Shown in pieces: positions 9,366 through 18,579 of a DNA stretch of 53,824 nucleotides. Position 1 is the stretch's first letter. Each line of letters begins with the position of its first letter. A model generated the notes under the pieces. The model had not been told where the DNA came from. It was given only the letters and a program-made list of their open reading frames with translations, and ran no database searches. Origin of the DNA: Sphaerospermopsis aphanizomenoides BCCUSP55 (lineage in GTDB: Bacteria; Cyanobacteriota; Cyanobacteriia; Cyanobacteriales; Nostocaceae); contig NZ_LUFH02000028.1 in NCBI RefSeq assembly GCF_001586785.1, forward strand, positions 1 through 53,824, given 5' to 3'. The position numbers and the translations under genes were made by a program.

Positions 9366-11942
9366 ATGACACTCCCCAACGCCGGTAGCGTCTTGGCTAC
9401 ATTAACTGAACTGACACAAGTTAATCGCACCCACGCCCTACTCAGTCGCGTCAAAGACCTTTCTGTGAACGAATTTGTTTGCTTACTTGACTTTATCACG
9501 GCTGAGTTTCAGCAATTCTTGAGAGCTATTGATCTGATCAATAATGAAGCCCTAGAAAGTATGTTGGAGAAAGTGCTAGAAGCCGTGACCCTCAAAATCG
9601 GTCAAATTCTCCAAGCAGAACATACAGCTATTTTTTTAGTTGACTATGATAAGGCTCAATTATGGTCAAAAGTTCCCCAAGATAATAGTCAAAAATTCTT
9701 AGAAATCCGCACTCCCTTAAATGTAGGCATTCCCGGTCATGTAGCCAGCACAGGTAAATATCTCAATATCTGTGAAACCTCTACTCATCCTCTTTTTAGT
9801 CCAGAGTTAGAAAAACAAATGGGCTATAAGATTCGCAATCTTTTGTGTATGCCGGTTGTGAGTAGTAAAAAGCAAATTGTCGCTGTAGTACAACTGGCAA
9901 ATAAAGCTGGAGATATTCCTTTTGATCATGATGATGAAGAATCTTTTCGGGACTTTGCTGCTTCTATTGGGATTATTCTGGAAAGTTGCCAATCTTTTTA
10001 TGTAGCAGCTCGAAATCAACGGGGTGCAACAGCTTTGTTACGTGCAACTCAGACTTTAGGGCAAAGTTTGGATTTAGAGGCAACTTTGCAAATAGTCATG
10101 GAACAAGCCCGGATTTTAATGCAAGCAGACCGCAGTACACTGTTTTTGTATCGCAAGGAAATGGGGGAACTGTGGACAAAGGTAGCTGTGGCTGATGGCA
10201 AAAACTTGATAGAAGTCCGCATCCCTTCTAATCGTGGTATTGCTGGCTATGTAGCTTCTACAGGTCAATCATTAAATATCCCTGATGCTTATCAAGACCC
10301 TCGTTTTGATCCAACAACAGATCATAAGACTGGATATGTAACTCGCAATATTTTATGTCTACCAGTTTTTAACTCTGCCAATGAATTGATTGGTGTCACC
10401 CAGTTAATTAATAAACAACAAGGCAGTTTTACTACCTCAGATGAAGAGTTTATGCGAGCTTTTAATATCCAAGCTGGAATAGCTTTGGAAAATGCTCGTT
10501 TATTTGAAAGTGTCTTGTTAGAAAGACAGTATCAAAAAGATATCCTTCAAAGTTTATCTGATGCTGTGATTTCTACAGATATGCAAGGTCAAATAGTTAC
10601 TATTAATGATGCAGCACTGGAGTTGCTGGGTTGTCCTTTAAAGGAAGCTAACAAAATAGCAAATAAGCTGTTATGGAAAGAAAATTTGCTGGGTCGCCCA
10701 GTTTGGGAAATTGTACCAATTGAAAATTTGCAAATGCGCCTGGAAGATAGCTTAAAATATGGAGCTAGGCATTATGTCCCAGAGCAAAGTTTACAAGTGG
10801 GATTATATCAATTAGAAAATGCAGGAAATCAGCTTTCTGGACAGAAAAATCAGAAGTTAATTTTAGCGGTACGCGATCGCACTAACCCAAAAATTTTCAT
10901 TCCTTGGAATCAACCCCTCACTCCTCAATCTGAGTTACTGAGTGCTGATGTAGTCAAAACATTAGAACGTAGTCTCAATTTAACTATCAATCCCTTAACT
11001 AACCCCGAAGGAGGAGTCAGAGGCGGTTTAGTAGTCTTGGAAGATATTAGCCGAGAAAAACGCCTCAAAAGCACTATGTACCGTTATCTCACACCCCACG
11101 TAGCCGAGCAAGTAATGGCACTGGGAGATGATAGTTTAATGGTAGGAGAGCGTAAGGAAGTCACCATTTTATTTTCTGATATCCGGGGTTATACCACTTT
11201 AACGGAAAACCTGGGAGCAGCTGAGGTGGTATCCCTGCTCAATCAATATTTTGAAACAATGGTAGAGTCAGTCTTCTACTATGAAGGAACTCTGGATAAG
11301 TTTATTGGTGATGCTTTAATGGCTGTTTTTGGTGCGCCGCTACCATTAACAGAAAATCATGCTTGGCGAGCAGTACAATCAGCCTTGGATATGCGCCGCC
11401 GACTGGCAGAATTTAATCGCAAGCGGATTATTCAGTCCCAGCCACAAATTCATATTGGCATTGGTATTAGTTCTGGGGAAGTGGTTTCGGGAAATATCGG
11501 TTCTCACAAACGCATGGATTATACAGTGATTGGCGATGGGGTCAATCTGAGTTCTCGTTTGGAAGGAGTGACCAAAGAATATGGATGTGATATTATCATC
11601 AGTGAATTTACTTATAATCTTTGTAGTGAGCGTGTTTGGGTGCGTCAATTAGATAGAATTCGTGTCAAAGGCAAACATCAGGCTGTAGATATTTATGAAT
11701 TAATTGGCGATCGCTCCATTCCCCTAGATGCCAATACTCAAGAATTTTTATATCATTACGATGCGGGTCGTGCCGCTTACGTAGCAAAAGATTTCTGCCA
11801 AGCGATCGCTAGTTTTGAAATTGCAAAGCGTATCAGACCTACAGATCAAGCCGTAGATACCCATTTAGAACGCTCCTACAACTACCAGCAAACACCACCG
11901 CCAAATTCCTGGGATGGTGTTTGGACAATGATTACAAAATAG
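9366..11942 (+). CDS. cyaB1: Class III adenylate cyclase, GAF-GAF-PAS-cyclase (CyaB1-like)
   Basis: An 858-residue soluble enzyme making cAMP from ATP. GAF-A (about 60-200) and GAF-B (about 225-385) carry NKX(n)F...DE signatures (NKAGDIPFDHDDEESF and NKQQGSFTTSDEEFM) of cyclic-nucleotide-binding GAF domains. A PAS domain follows (about 390-560), then the catalytic domain (about 590-790). Metal-binding Asp605 (FSDIRGYT) and Asp649 (GDALMAVFG), Lys645 and Thr720 (DYTVIGDG) are present; a Thr in place of the usual adenine-contacting Asp is known for Anabaena CyaB1. The C-terminal 70 residues look TPR-like. Tandem GAF domains of this family bind cAMP and activate the enzyme, giving positive feedback. 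CyaB2 is the alternative name; the neighbouring purC-omp85-lpx order favours cyaB1. Confidence 0.9.
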   Translation: MTLPNAGSVLATLTELTQVNRTHALLSRVKDLSVNEFVCLLDFITAEFQQFLRAIDLINNEALESMLEKVLEAVTLKIGQILQAEHTAIFLVDYDKAQLWSKVPQDNSQKFLEIRTPLNVGIPGHVASTGKYLNICETSTHPLFSPELEKQMGYKIRNLLCMPVVSSKKQIVAVVQLANKAGDIPFDHDDEESFRDFAASIGIILESCQSFYVAARNQRGATALLRATQTLGQSLDLEATLQIVMEQARILMQADRSTLFLYRKEMGELWTKVAVADGKNLIEVRIPSNRGIAGYVASTGQSLNIPDAYQDPRFDPTTDHKTGYVTRNILCLPVFNSANELIGVTQLINKQQGSFTTSDEEFMRAFNIQAGIALENARLFESVLLERQYQKDILQSLSDAVISTDMQGQIVTINDAALELLGCPLKEANKIANKLLWKENLLGRPVWEIVPIENLQMRLEDSLKYGARHYVPEQSLQVGLYQLENAGNQLSGQKNQKLILAVRDRTNPKIFIPWNQPLTPQSELLSADVVKTLERSLNLTINPLTNPEGGVRGGLVVLEDISREKRLKSTMYRYLTPHVAEQVMALGDDSLMVGERKEVTILFSDIRGYTTLTENLGAAEVVSLLNQYFETMVESVFYYEGTLDKFIGDALMAVFGAPLPLTENHAWRAVQSALDMRRRLAEFNRKRIIQSQPQIHIGIGISSGEVVSGNIGSHKRMDYTVIGDGVNLSSRLEGVTKEYGCDIIISEFTYNLCSERVWVRQLDRIRVKGKHQAVDIYELIGDRSIPLDANTQEFLYHYDAGRAAYVAKDFCQAIASFEIAKRIRPTDQAVDTHLERSYNYQQTPPPNSWDGVWTMITK

Positions 11943-11996
11943 GAAGGGTATAGGGTGTCGGTAAAGAATTTTCTACCTAGCTCCTCTGCTACCCAA

Positions 11997-12275
11997 TCAC
12001 TCATCTCCCGCGTCAGAGTCTTTGTCTTGAAAAGGTTCTTCACCAATCCGTAATTGTTTTTTAGAGCGTTTTAACTGTTTCCATAACAATTTAATCTGTT
12101 CATAAGCTTCCTCTGGTGGAAGTTTGCCACTGGTTTCTAGGTTGCATATATAACTTACTCTTTGGGCAAATTCCTGTAAGTTTGCGTTAAAAACCAAGTT
12201 CTCAGGCTGTACATGACCGTAGTAGCGACCACGAGGATAGAGAAAATCATCTTTACTCACCATTTTTTTCTCCAT
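11997..12275 (-). CDS. Small conserved cyanobacterial protein, function unknown
   Basis: A 92-residue soluble protein starting MEKKMVSKDDFLYPRGRYYG, with a helical middle and an acidic C-terminus. I recognise it as a type of small protein conserved in cyanobacteria (DUF7219-like) without known function. The first ATG is chosen because an AGGAG ribosome-binding site lies about 9 bases upstream on the minus strand; a second Met at codon 5 is possible. It converges with the cyclase gene, 54 bp away. Confidence 0.75.
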   Translation of the reverse strand: MEKKMVSKDDFLYPRGRYYGHVQPENLVFNANLQEFAQRVSYICNLETSGKLPPEEAYEQIKLLWKQLKRSKKQLRIGEEPFQDKDSDAGDE

Positions 12276-12502
12276 ATATTTAAATCTCCTCTTGATTTTC
12301 TCGTTTGTAGCAGAACCACTAGCTACTCTGATCTGTATTGTGTTCAGCCAGGAAAACGCTAATGATTAAACCATGATTACGGCAAAGTGTTTAAGGGATT
12401 AGTCAATCTCAACTTTGACAAAAGAATCAAAACGTAAGTCATCTATTGGGGAACAGCAAATAGGGCTAAAAGTCTGTTCGTATATGACTTTATAAGAAAA
12501 AA

Positions 12503-12975
12503 GGCTGAAAACCATTGAGGCTTCGCCGTGAGCGTCAGCCGAACGGTTAAGTGTTGGAGCCAAGTTTCAACACTTAACCGTCCTTGATAGCAGGGATGTA
12601 GCTTGCTTCCCGAAGGGTAAGCCGGTTGAGGCGTTTACGCCTCAGTGAGTTGTGATATGATCATCCCAACAGGAACGGTAATCAACCTGTATAAAAACCT
12701 AACTGCCTAACGGCAATCTGTACCTTGACAACTAAATCTATGGGGTTCTACTTCGTAGTTCTAGTATCACCTGGAAGTAGGTAAAAGATTTACAGGTACT
12801 AGGCGACACAGAATTTAACTCAAACAAAATTTGCAGTGATGCAGCTACCTCCGGACAGGGGAAAAATTAACGCTTGGGGAGAGAACCACCTCTGGGTTAG
12901 ACACCCCAAGGGATCTAAACTAAGTGGACTCGTTGAACCAAGAATCACCTTACCTTCAGGTCGGTGAGTGTCAAT
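12503..12975 (+). ncRNA. Candidate structured RNA / IS200-IS605-type guide-RNA element without its protein
   Basis: A run of strong inverted repeats. GGCTGA 12503-12508 pairs with TCAGCC 12535-12540. A perfect 14-bp stem joins 12543-12556 and 12568-12581. GGGATG 12593-12598 pairs with 12662-12667 and encloses the hairpin GAGGCG-TTTA-CGCCTC (12628-12643). ACAGG 12669-12673 pairs with CCTGT 12686-12690. CTTGGGG (about 12872) pairs with CCCCAAG (about 12903). A terminal TCACC...GGTGA hairpin is followed by GTGTCAA at 12966-12973. That last feature is the typical right end and omega-RNA 3' end of TnpB elements. The 5' half is unlike a TnpB scaffold and could be a HEARO/IscB-type RNA or a left end. 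The whole would then be an internally deleted, protein-less element. rnpB, tmRNA and 6S RNA do not fit. Confidence 0.45.
12803..12967 (+). pseudogene. Remnant of a TnpB C-terminus
   Basis: An open frame of 54 codons after a TAG at 12800-12802, ending in TGA at 12965-12967. The peptide contains LPPDRGKINAWGEN and ends SGLVEPRITLPSGR, which resembles the variable C-terminal tail of cyanobacterial TnpB proteins (pattern xLNACGE...EPRIP). That coding end normally overlaps the guide RNA and right-end hairpin, exactly as here. The catalytic RuvC and zinc-finger parts are absent. Assignment is by remembered family pattern, not alignment. Confidence 0.5.
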
Positions 12976-13440
12976 TCATTTTATTCCTTAATTTACAACA
13001 ATGGATTTTAATTAGCTTCAACCAAAAATCCAGCAATCAAAGTATTAATACATACTTTTTTACAGTATTATAAAATTTTATTTACCAAAAATTACAAAAA
13101 GTTAACTAAAATCGTAAAAGTTTTATCTAGAGTTTACCCGTTGCAGGAGAAAGACAAGGGTATAGGGTGTAGGGTGTGGGGTGTAGGGGAAAGGAATAAA
13201 AAAAATTAATTCTTTTTCTGGAACTCCTGCCTTTTGCCTCCTACACCCTGATGTTAACTTATGGCCAATAGCTATAAGTAAAGATAAAATGGTGAAGCTT
13301 GAAACCATTTACCTCCCAGTAATGCTGCTGGGGAAAAAGTTACTAGGTTTGGTTTAAAGGTTTTTTCTTTCCCCTTGCTCCTTACCCTGGAAGAGAAAAC
13401 CCCGACAAGTATTAATTGACCTCCAACTGTATCTACCATT

Positions 13441-14181
13441 ATGTCTGTTAACACCAAACTTTACGAAGGCAAAGCGAAAATTATCTACATTACAGAAGAT
13501 CCTGAAATCTTATTGGCTGATTTTAAAGATGACGCAACTGCATTTAACGCTCAAAAACGTGGCAGCATCCAGGGAAAAGGCAGTATCAACTGCACTATTT
13601 CCAGTAAATTGTTTCAACAATTAGCAGCGCATGGCATCAAGACTCATTTCATAGATTGTCCTGCTCCCAATCAAATGCTGGTCAGAGCAGTTAAAATTGT
13701 GCCAGTAGAAGTAGTTGTGAGAAATATTGCTGCTGGTAGTCTGTGTCAACAAACAGGGTTGCCATTGGGTACAGTTCTGCCAAAGCCTTTGGTAGAGTTT
13801 TACTACAAAGATGATAACTTAGGAGATCCACTTTTGACACGCGATCGCTTACTATTGCTCAAACTAGCCACAGAGGAACAAGTTGACAGTATTACCCATC
13901 TGGCATTACAAATCAACGAATTTCTCAAGGACTTTTGGCAGCAGTGTGGCATCACCTTAGTAGATTTTAAACTCGAATTTGGTTTGGACGTGGGACAGCA
14001 GCTACTTCTAGCAGATGAAATTAGTCCTGATACCTGTCGTCTCTGGGACATCACCGAAAACGATCCCAACCGCAGAGTAATGGATAAAGACCGTTTTCGT
14101 CGTGATTTAGGGAATATAGAAAATGCCTACCAGGAGGTTTTACAAAGAGTATTAAAAGTGGTGGAGAGCCAAAATCTTTGA
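13441..14181 (+). CDS. purC: SAICAR synthetase PurC
   Basis: A 246-residue ATP-dependent ligase that joins CAIR and aspartate in de novo purine synthesis. The N-terminal KLYEGKAKIIY is the typical nucleotide-binding start. VVRNIAAGSLC corresponds to the first PurC signature and LVDFKLEFG to the second. DEISPDTCRLWD, a substrate-binding segment, follows. Full family length. It precedes the omp85-lpx block on the same strand with a 58-bp gap, so it may share transcription with it, though function is unrelated. Confidence 0.96.
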   Translation: MSVNTKLYEGKAKIIYITEDPEILLADFKDDATAFNAQKRGSIQGKGSINCTISSKLFQQLAAHGIKTHFIDCPAPNQMLVRAVKIVPVEVVVRNIAAGSLCQQTGLPLGTVLPKPLVEFYYKDDNLGDPLLTRDRLLLLKLATEEQVDSITHLALQINEFLKDFWQQCGITLVDFKLEFGLDVGQQLLLADEISPDTCRLWDITENDPNRRVMDKDRFRRDLGNIENAYQEVLQRVLKVVESQNL

Positions 14182-14239
14182 ATTTTTAATTTTTAATTTT
14201 GAATTTTGCAAAGTGGTAAGTGTGGTAGTGAAGAGGAAT

Positions 14240-16792
14240 ATGAATAAAATGCATTTGTCTCCTGTATTATTGGCAGTCGTGGCGATCGCTGCCCCTTTCG
14301 ATCAGTCACTGAGTGCGACTGCACAAACTCCTGATCAACCCCAGCAAGTCACAGAAGTTGCCACGGTAGAAACGAACCCACAGCTATCAAAGGAAACTAA
14401 TGAGAATGATGTTAGCCAAAAGCTAGAGTCAGTCCCCACGTCAAAAGCAGTAGTTATAGAAACCGAATCTCCATCTGCCATAACTCCTGTTTCAGCTTTA
14501 GCTGATAACTCAGCGGCAATAGCAGCACCAGAGACAATTACCCCAGATATCAGAATTTCGGCTAAAACTGCACAAACCATACAAACAGCACTAGCTCGTA
14601 ATTCAGCAGAAGTAGAGACAAAATCGGTAATTATCCCTCATGTCAGCACATCATCAAAAACTGCACAAGCCCTACAAACAGCACTAGCTCATAATTCAGC
14701 AGAAGTAGAGACAAAATCGGTAATTATCCCTCATGTCAGCACCTCATCCAAACTATTATCTACCAATGCAGTAGGTATAGGGACATCACCAGCAATTATT
14801 ACTAATTTCACCACATCATCAAAAACTGCACAAGCACAAGAAACAGAAGCAACACCTGACACGAACTCTACACCGGAAAACATCGAACCTCCCGCAGCAC
14901 AACCAGCTACTCCTGCAAATCCCGAAACAACAGAAACAGCAGAACCACGAGTATTAGTTTCAGAAGTAGCAGTCAAAACTCCAACAGGTGCAATTTCCGA
15001 AGACCTGGAAAAAAAAGTTTATGATGCTATTCGTACCCAAGCAGGACAAACAACAACTCGCTCCCAACTCCAAGAAGATATTAATGCTATCTTTGCCACC
15101 GGCTTTTTCTCCAATGTCCAAGCAGTTCCAGAAGATACACCTTTGGGTGTGAGGGTAAGTTTCGTTGTCAGTCCTAACCCGGTTCTCAGTAAAGTAGAAG
15201 TGGAAGCTAATCCGGGAACAGGTGTGGCTTCCGTACTCCCTGCCAACACAGTAGATAAAATCTTCAGTGAGCAGTATGGTAAAATCCTGAACTTGCGCGA
15301 TTTACAAGAAGGAGTTAAAAAGTTAACCAAAGAGTATCAAGACAAAGGTTATGTATTGGCCAACGTGATTGGAGCGCCCAAAGTCTCAGAAAATGGAGTT
15401 GTCACCCTGCAAGTAGCAGAAGGTGTAGTAGAAAATATCAAAGTTCGTTTCCGCAATAAACAGGGTGAGGAAGTAGATGAGAAAGGCAACCCAATTCGCG
15501 GACGGACCAAGGACTATATTATTCAGCGAGAATTGGAATTAAAGCCAGGTCAAGTATTTAACCGCAACATTGTCCAAAAAGACCTACAACGGGTATTTGG
15601 TTTGGGATTGTTTGAAGATGTAAATGTGTCCCTTGACCCTGGTACAGACCCAAGTAAGGTAGATGTGGTACTTAATGTGGCAGAACGCAGCAGTGGTTCA
15701 ATTGCTGCCGGTGCGGGTATTAGTTCGGCAAGTGGGTTATTTGGTACTGTTAGTTATCAACAACAAAACCTGGGGGGTAGAAACCAGAAACTTGGGGCTG
15801 AAGTACAGCTAGGAGAAAGAGAACTGCTGTTTGACCTGCGGTTTACAGATCCTTGGATTGGTGGTGATCCTTACCGCACTTCTTATACAGCAAATATTTT
15901 CCGTCGTCGTTCAATTTCTTTGATTTTTGAGGGTAAAGATGACGCTATAGAAACCTTTGACCCCGGTAATCCTACAAACGAAGATGACCAGGATCGTCCC
16001 CGGATTACCCGTTTAGGTGGTGGTGTATCCTTTACTCGTCCCCTTTCTGCTAATCCCTACCAAAAGTCAGAATGGACAGCTTCAGCAGGTTTGCAATATC
16101 AACGAGTTTCCAGCCGTGATGCTGATGGTAATTTGAGAAAAGAAGGGGCGATATTTGATGATAATGGTGTTCAAATTAGCCCCACAATTCCCCTGACCCA
16201 ATCTGGAACAGGTGAAGACGATTTACTATTATTACAACTAGGCGCACAACGCGATCGCCGTAATAATCCCCTACAACCAACCAGTGGTTCTTACCTGCGT
16301 TTTGGTGTTGATCAATCTGTACCCGTAGGACAAGGCAATATTTTACTGACTAGGGTACGGGGTAACTACAGCCAATATTTACCAGTGAAATTTCTCAGTT
16401 TTGGTAAAGGACCACAAACCCTGGCATTTAACCTCCAAGGCGGTACTATCCTGGGTGACTTACCCCCCTACGAAGCCTTTACCCTTGGTGGTAGTAATTC
16501 TGTCCGGGGCTACGATGAAGGCAGATTAGCAACTGGACGCAGTTATGTGCAAGCATCTGTAGAATATCGCTTCCCTGTGTTCTCTGTAGTCAGCGGCGCA
16601 CTATTTTTTGATTATGGTAGTGACCTGGGAAGCAGTACCAGAACAGCAGAAATTCTCAACAAAAATGGTACTGGCTATGGTTATGGTCTGGGTGTGCGCG
16701 TACAGTCACCATTGGGACCAATTCGCATAGACTATGGACTTAGTGATGATGGAGATAGCCGCATCAACTTCGGAATTGGGGAAAGATTTTAA
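14240..16792 (+). CDS. Omp85/BamA/Toc75-family outer membrane assembly protein
   Basis: An approximately 850-residue precursor. A signal peptide (about the first 33 residues, ending near SATAQ) is followed by a long low-complexity Thr/Ala/Pro linker to about residue 235. POTRA domains follow (three are typical in cyanobacteria; segments start near VLVSEVAVKTPTGAI and later VVENIKVRF). The C-terminal 16-strand barrel includes the VRGYDEG motif (L6 loop, VRGY/F) and ends in INFGIGERF. It would fold and insert outer-membrane barrels. ATG 14240 is preferred because an AGAGG lies just upstream; GTG 14213 and ATG 14249 are alternatives. The linker contains a near-perfect 31-residue tandem duplication (14564-14749). 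Confidence 0.92.
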   Translation: MNKMHLSPVLLAVVAIAAPFDQSLSATAQTPDQPQQVTEVATVETNPQLSKETNENDVSQKLESVPTSKAVVIETESPSAITPVSALADNSAAIAAPETITPDIRISAKTAQTIQTALARNSAEVETKSVIIPHVSTSSKTAQALQTALAHNSAEVETKSVIIPHVSTSSKLLSTNAVGIGTSPAIITNFTTSSKTAQAQETEATPDTNSTPENIEPPAAQPATPANPETTETAEPRVLVSEVAVKTPTGAISEDLEKKVYDAIRTQAGQTTTRSQLQEDINAIFATGFFSNVQAVPEDTPLGVRVSFVVSPNPVLSKVEVEANPGTGVASVLPANTVDKIFSEQYGKILNLRDLQEGVKKLTKEYQDKGYVLANVIGAPKVSENGVVTLQVAEGVVENIKVRFRNKQGEEVDEKGNPIRGRTKDYIIQRELELKPGQVFNRNIVQKDLQRVFGLGLFEDVNVSLDPGTDPSKVDVVLNVAERSSGSIAAGAGISSASGLFGTVSYQQQNLGGRNQKLGAEVQLGERELLFDLRFTDPWIGGDPYRTSYTANIFRRRSISLIFEGKDDAIETFDPGNPTNEDDQDRPRITRLGGGVSFTRPLSANPYQKSEWTASAGLQYQRVSSRDADGNLRKEGAIFDDNGVQISPTIPLTQSGTGEDDLLLLQLGAQRDRRNNPLQPTSGSYLRFGVDQSVPVGQGNILLTRVRGNYSQYLPVKFLSFGKGPQTLAFNLQGGTILGDLPPYEAFTLGGSNSVRGYDEGRLATGRSYVQASVEYRFPVFSVVSGALFFDYGSDLGSSTRTAEILNKNGTGYGYGLGVRVQSPLGPIRIDYGLSDDGDSRINFGIGERF
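14564..14749. repeat. 93-bp tandem duplication inside the Omp85 gene
   Basis: Copy 1 spans 14564-14656 and copy 2 14657-14749, nearly identical, with period 93 bp (31 codons). A third degenerate start (AAAACTGCACAAGC) appears near 14820. It lengthens the periplasmic linker before the POTRA domains without breaking the frame. Confidence 0.9.
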
Positions 16793-16935
16793 TAGTGGAT
16801 AGTGGATAGTGGATAGTTGACGAGTTATCAACTTCCCCCGCCTCCCCATCGCCCCATCTCCTGCCTTTTAGGGTGTCTACTACGAACAGAAAAAATGAGT
16901 AATAATCAGCAAAATAATATATTAGCTTGTGTCCT

Positions 16936-17784
16936 ATGCACCAACACACTCTAGCTGCGGAAATTACCCAAACGGGTGTGGGACTGCATAGCGGTGTGAG
17001 TACCAATGTGCGAATTTTACCAGCAGAACTGGGAAGCGGTCGTTATTTTGTGCGGGTAGATTTACCAGATGCTCCCATTATTCCCGCCAAAATTGCAGCA
17101 GTTAATCAAACGGTTCTCTCGACTCAGTTGGGTACAGATACCGTCTATGTTCGTACAGTAGAGCATTTATTGGCTGCTTTGGCTGCTATGGGTGTAGATA
17201 ATGCCCGGATTGAAATTGATGGTTCGGAAGTACCGCTTTTAGATGGTTCGGCGCAGCTGTGGACTGATAGCATTGCGGCGATAGGCTTGGTATCACAACC
17301 TGTCAGTGATGAATCAGCCCCTGTAGTTATTAAAGAACCTATTTCGGTTCACCAAGAGGATGCTTTTGTCTGTGCTTTTCCAGCTTCGGAAATCCGCTTT
17401 AGCTATGGGATTGATTTTGATTTACCTGCGATTGGTAATCAATGGTACAGTTGGTCATTATCTCCCAATCTAGAAAATACCAAAAATACCTTTGTTACAG
17501 AAATTGCTCCTGCTCGCACCTTTGGCTTATTGCATCAAATTGAATATCTGCAAAAGTCAGGATTAATCAAGGGTGGAAGTTTAGATAATGCCTTGGTTTG
17601 CGGTCCCGATGGTTGGCTAAATCCACCTTTAAGATTTGCCAACGAGCCAGTACGTCATAAAATATTGGATTTAGTGGGAGATATTAGTTTACTGGGTAAA
17701 TTTCCCGTTGCTCACTTTTTAGCATACAAAGCCAGTCACAATCTGCATATTCAATTAGCGCAGAAGATTTTAGAATTGGGCTAA
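16936..17784 (+). CDS. lpxC: UDP-3-O-acyl-GlcNAc deacetylase LpxC
   Basis: About 282 residues, starting [10 protein letters not shown]. It removes the acetyl group from UDP-3-O-acyl-N-acetylglucosamine, the committed step of lipid A synthesis. Visible motifs are [16 protein letters not shown] (first zinc His) and [10 protein letters not shown] (remaining zinc His/Asp ligands). The ATG at 16936 fits the conserved N-terminus; a TTG three codons earlier is less likely. It lies 143 bp after omp85 and is followed by fabZ, lpxA and lpxB on the same strand, an order also seen in other Nostocales. Confidence 0.95.
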   Translation: MHQHTLAAEITQTGVGLHSGVSTNVRILPAELGSGRYFVRVDLPDAPIIPAKIAAVNQTVLSTQLGTDTVYVRTVEHLLAALAAMGVDNARIEIDGSEVPLLDGSAQLWTDSIAAIGLVSQPVSDESAPVVIKEPISVHQEDAFVCAFPASEIRFSYGIDFDLPAIGNQWYSWSLSPNLENTKNTFVTEIAPARTFGLLHQIEYLQKSGLIKGGSLDNALVCGPDGWLNPPLRFANEPVRHKILDLVGDISLLGKFPVAHFLAYKASHNLHIQLAQKILELG

Positions 17785-17874
17785 AGAATTGGCCTAAAAA
17801 TTAACTAAAATTTAAGATTGTACGCTATCATCTAGCCTACTTCATTTCCAGATTTTCAATAAACTAAAGTACCA

Positions 17875-18390
17875 ATGTCAACTCTCACCCAAGCTAATTC
17901 TACTAACGTGACTGCATCTGAAGAAGATCATCAGGAAGCCAATACACCGGAAATTAAAACAACCTTTACGGTGGAAGAGATTCAACAACTCCTACCTCAC
18001 CGTTATCCGTTTTTACTCGTAGACCGGATTATTGATTATGTCCCAGGAAAATTAGCTGTAGGTGTAAAAAACGTTAGTTTTAATGAACCCCAATTTCAGG
18101 GTCATTTCCCTGGCCGCTCATTGATGCCTGGTGTACTGATTGTGGAAGCAATGGCGCAAGTCGGAGGGGTGGTAATGACGCAAATGCCTGATATACCAAA
18201 AGGTCTATTTGTGTTTGTGGGTATTGATAAAGTCCGTTTCCGCCGTCAAGTAGTACCTGGTGATCAGTTAATTATGACAGTGGAACTGTTATCAATCAAG
18301 CAGCGTCGTTTTGGTAAAATGCAAGGTCGCGCCGAAGTAGACGGACAACTAGCTGCTGAAGGGGAACTAATGTTTTCTTTGGTGAGCTAA
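17875..18390 (+). CDS. fabZ: 3-hydroxyacyl-ACP dehydratase FabZ
   Basis: A 171-residue hot-dog-fold enzyme that dehydrates 3-hydroxyacyl-ACP in fatty acid elongation. [11 protein letters not shown] opens the domain, and [20 protein letters not shown] contains the catalytic His and Glu. A poorly conserved N-terminal extension of about 38 residues precedes the domain. It sits between lpxC and lpxA as in many Gram-negative genomes; FabZ and LpxA compete for 3-hydroxyacyl-ACP, so linkage may balance membrane phospholipid and lipid A supply. Confidence 0.95.
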   Translation: MSTLTQANSTNVTASEEDHQEANTPEIKTTFTVEEIQQLLPHRYPFLLVDRIIDYVPGKLAVGVKNVSFNEPQFQGHFPGRSLMPGVLIVEAMAQVGGVVMTQMPDIPKGLFVFVGIDKVRFRRQVVPGDQLIMTVELLSIKQRRFGKMQGRAEVDGQLAAEGELMFSLVS

Positions 18391-18579
18391 AATTGGTTTT
18401 GCTGATTTGGGCATAGCCGTGAAATGCCCTCAGTTAATCATTAACAACGATAACAGTAACCACGAAAAAGCTCAAGCGTATTTACTGATTTCTAGACTTT
18501 TGTCATCCTCACACATAATTTATTTTGCCCATTTTGCCCGACACTTTTTTTCACTGAACTCAGTTCTGGAGAGTCACCC

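Larger units (their letters stand above)
12276..13440. other. 1165-bp region without an intact gene
   Basis: Contains about 200 bp of leader sequence for the divergent 92-residue gene, then a densely structured element (about 12503-12975, listed separately), an AT-rich stretch (12976-13130), a G-rich repeat based on GGGTGTA (13150-13190), and the purC leader. No intact protein gene is visible. Confidence 0.75.

Noticed and set aside
12480-12975. Structured region as rnpB, tmRNA or 6S RNA
   Set aside because: None of the conserved core sequences of these RNAs that I know is present, and the 3' end looks like a transposon right end.
13123-13457. Minus-strand open frames before purC
   Set aside because: They are made of G-rich repeat sequence and the purC leader, with no protein resemblance.
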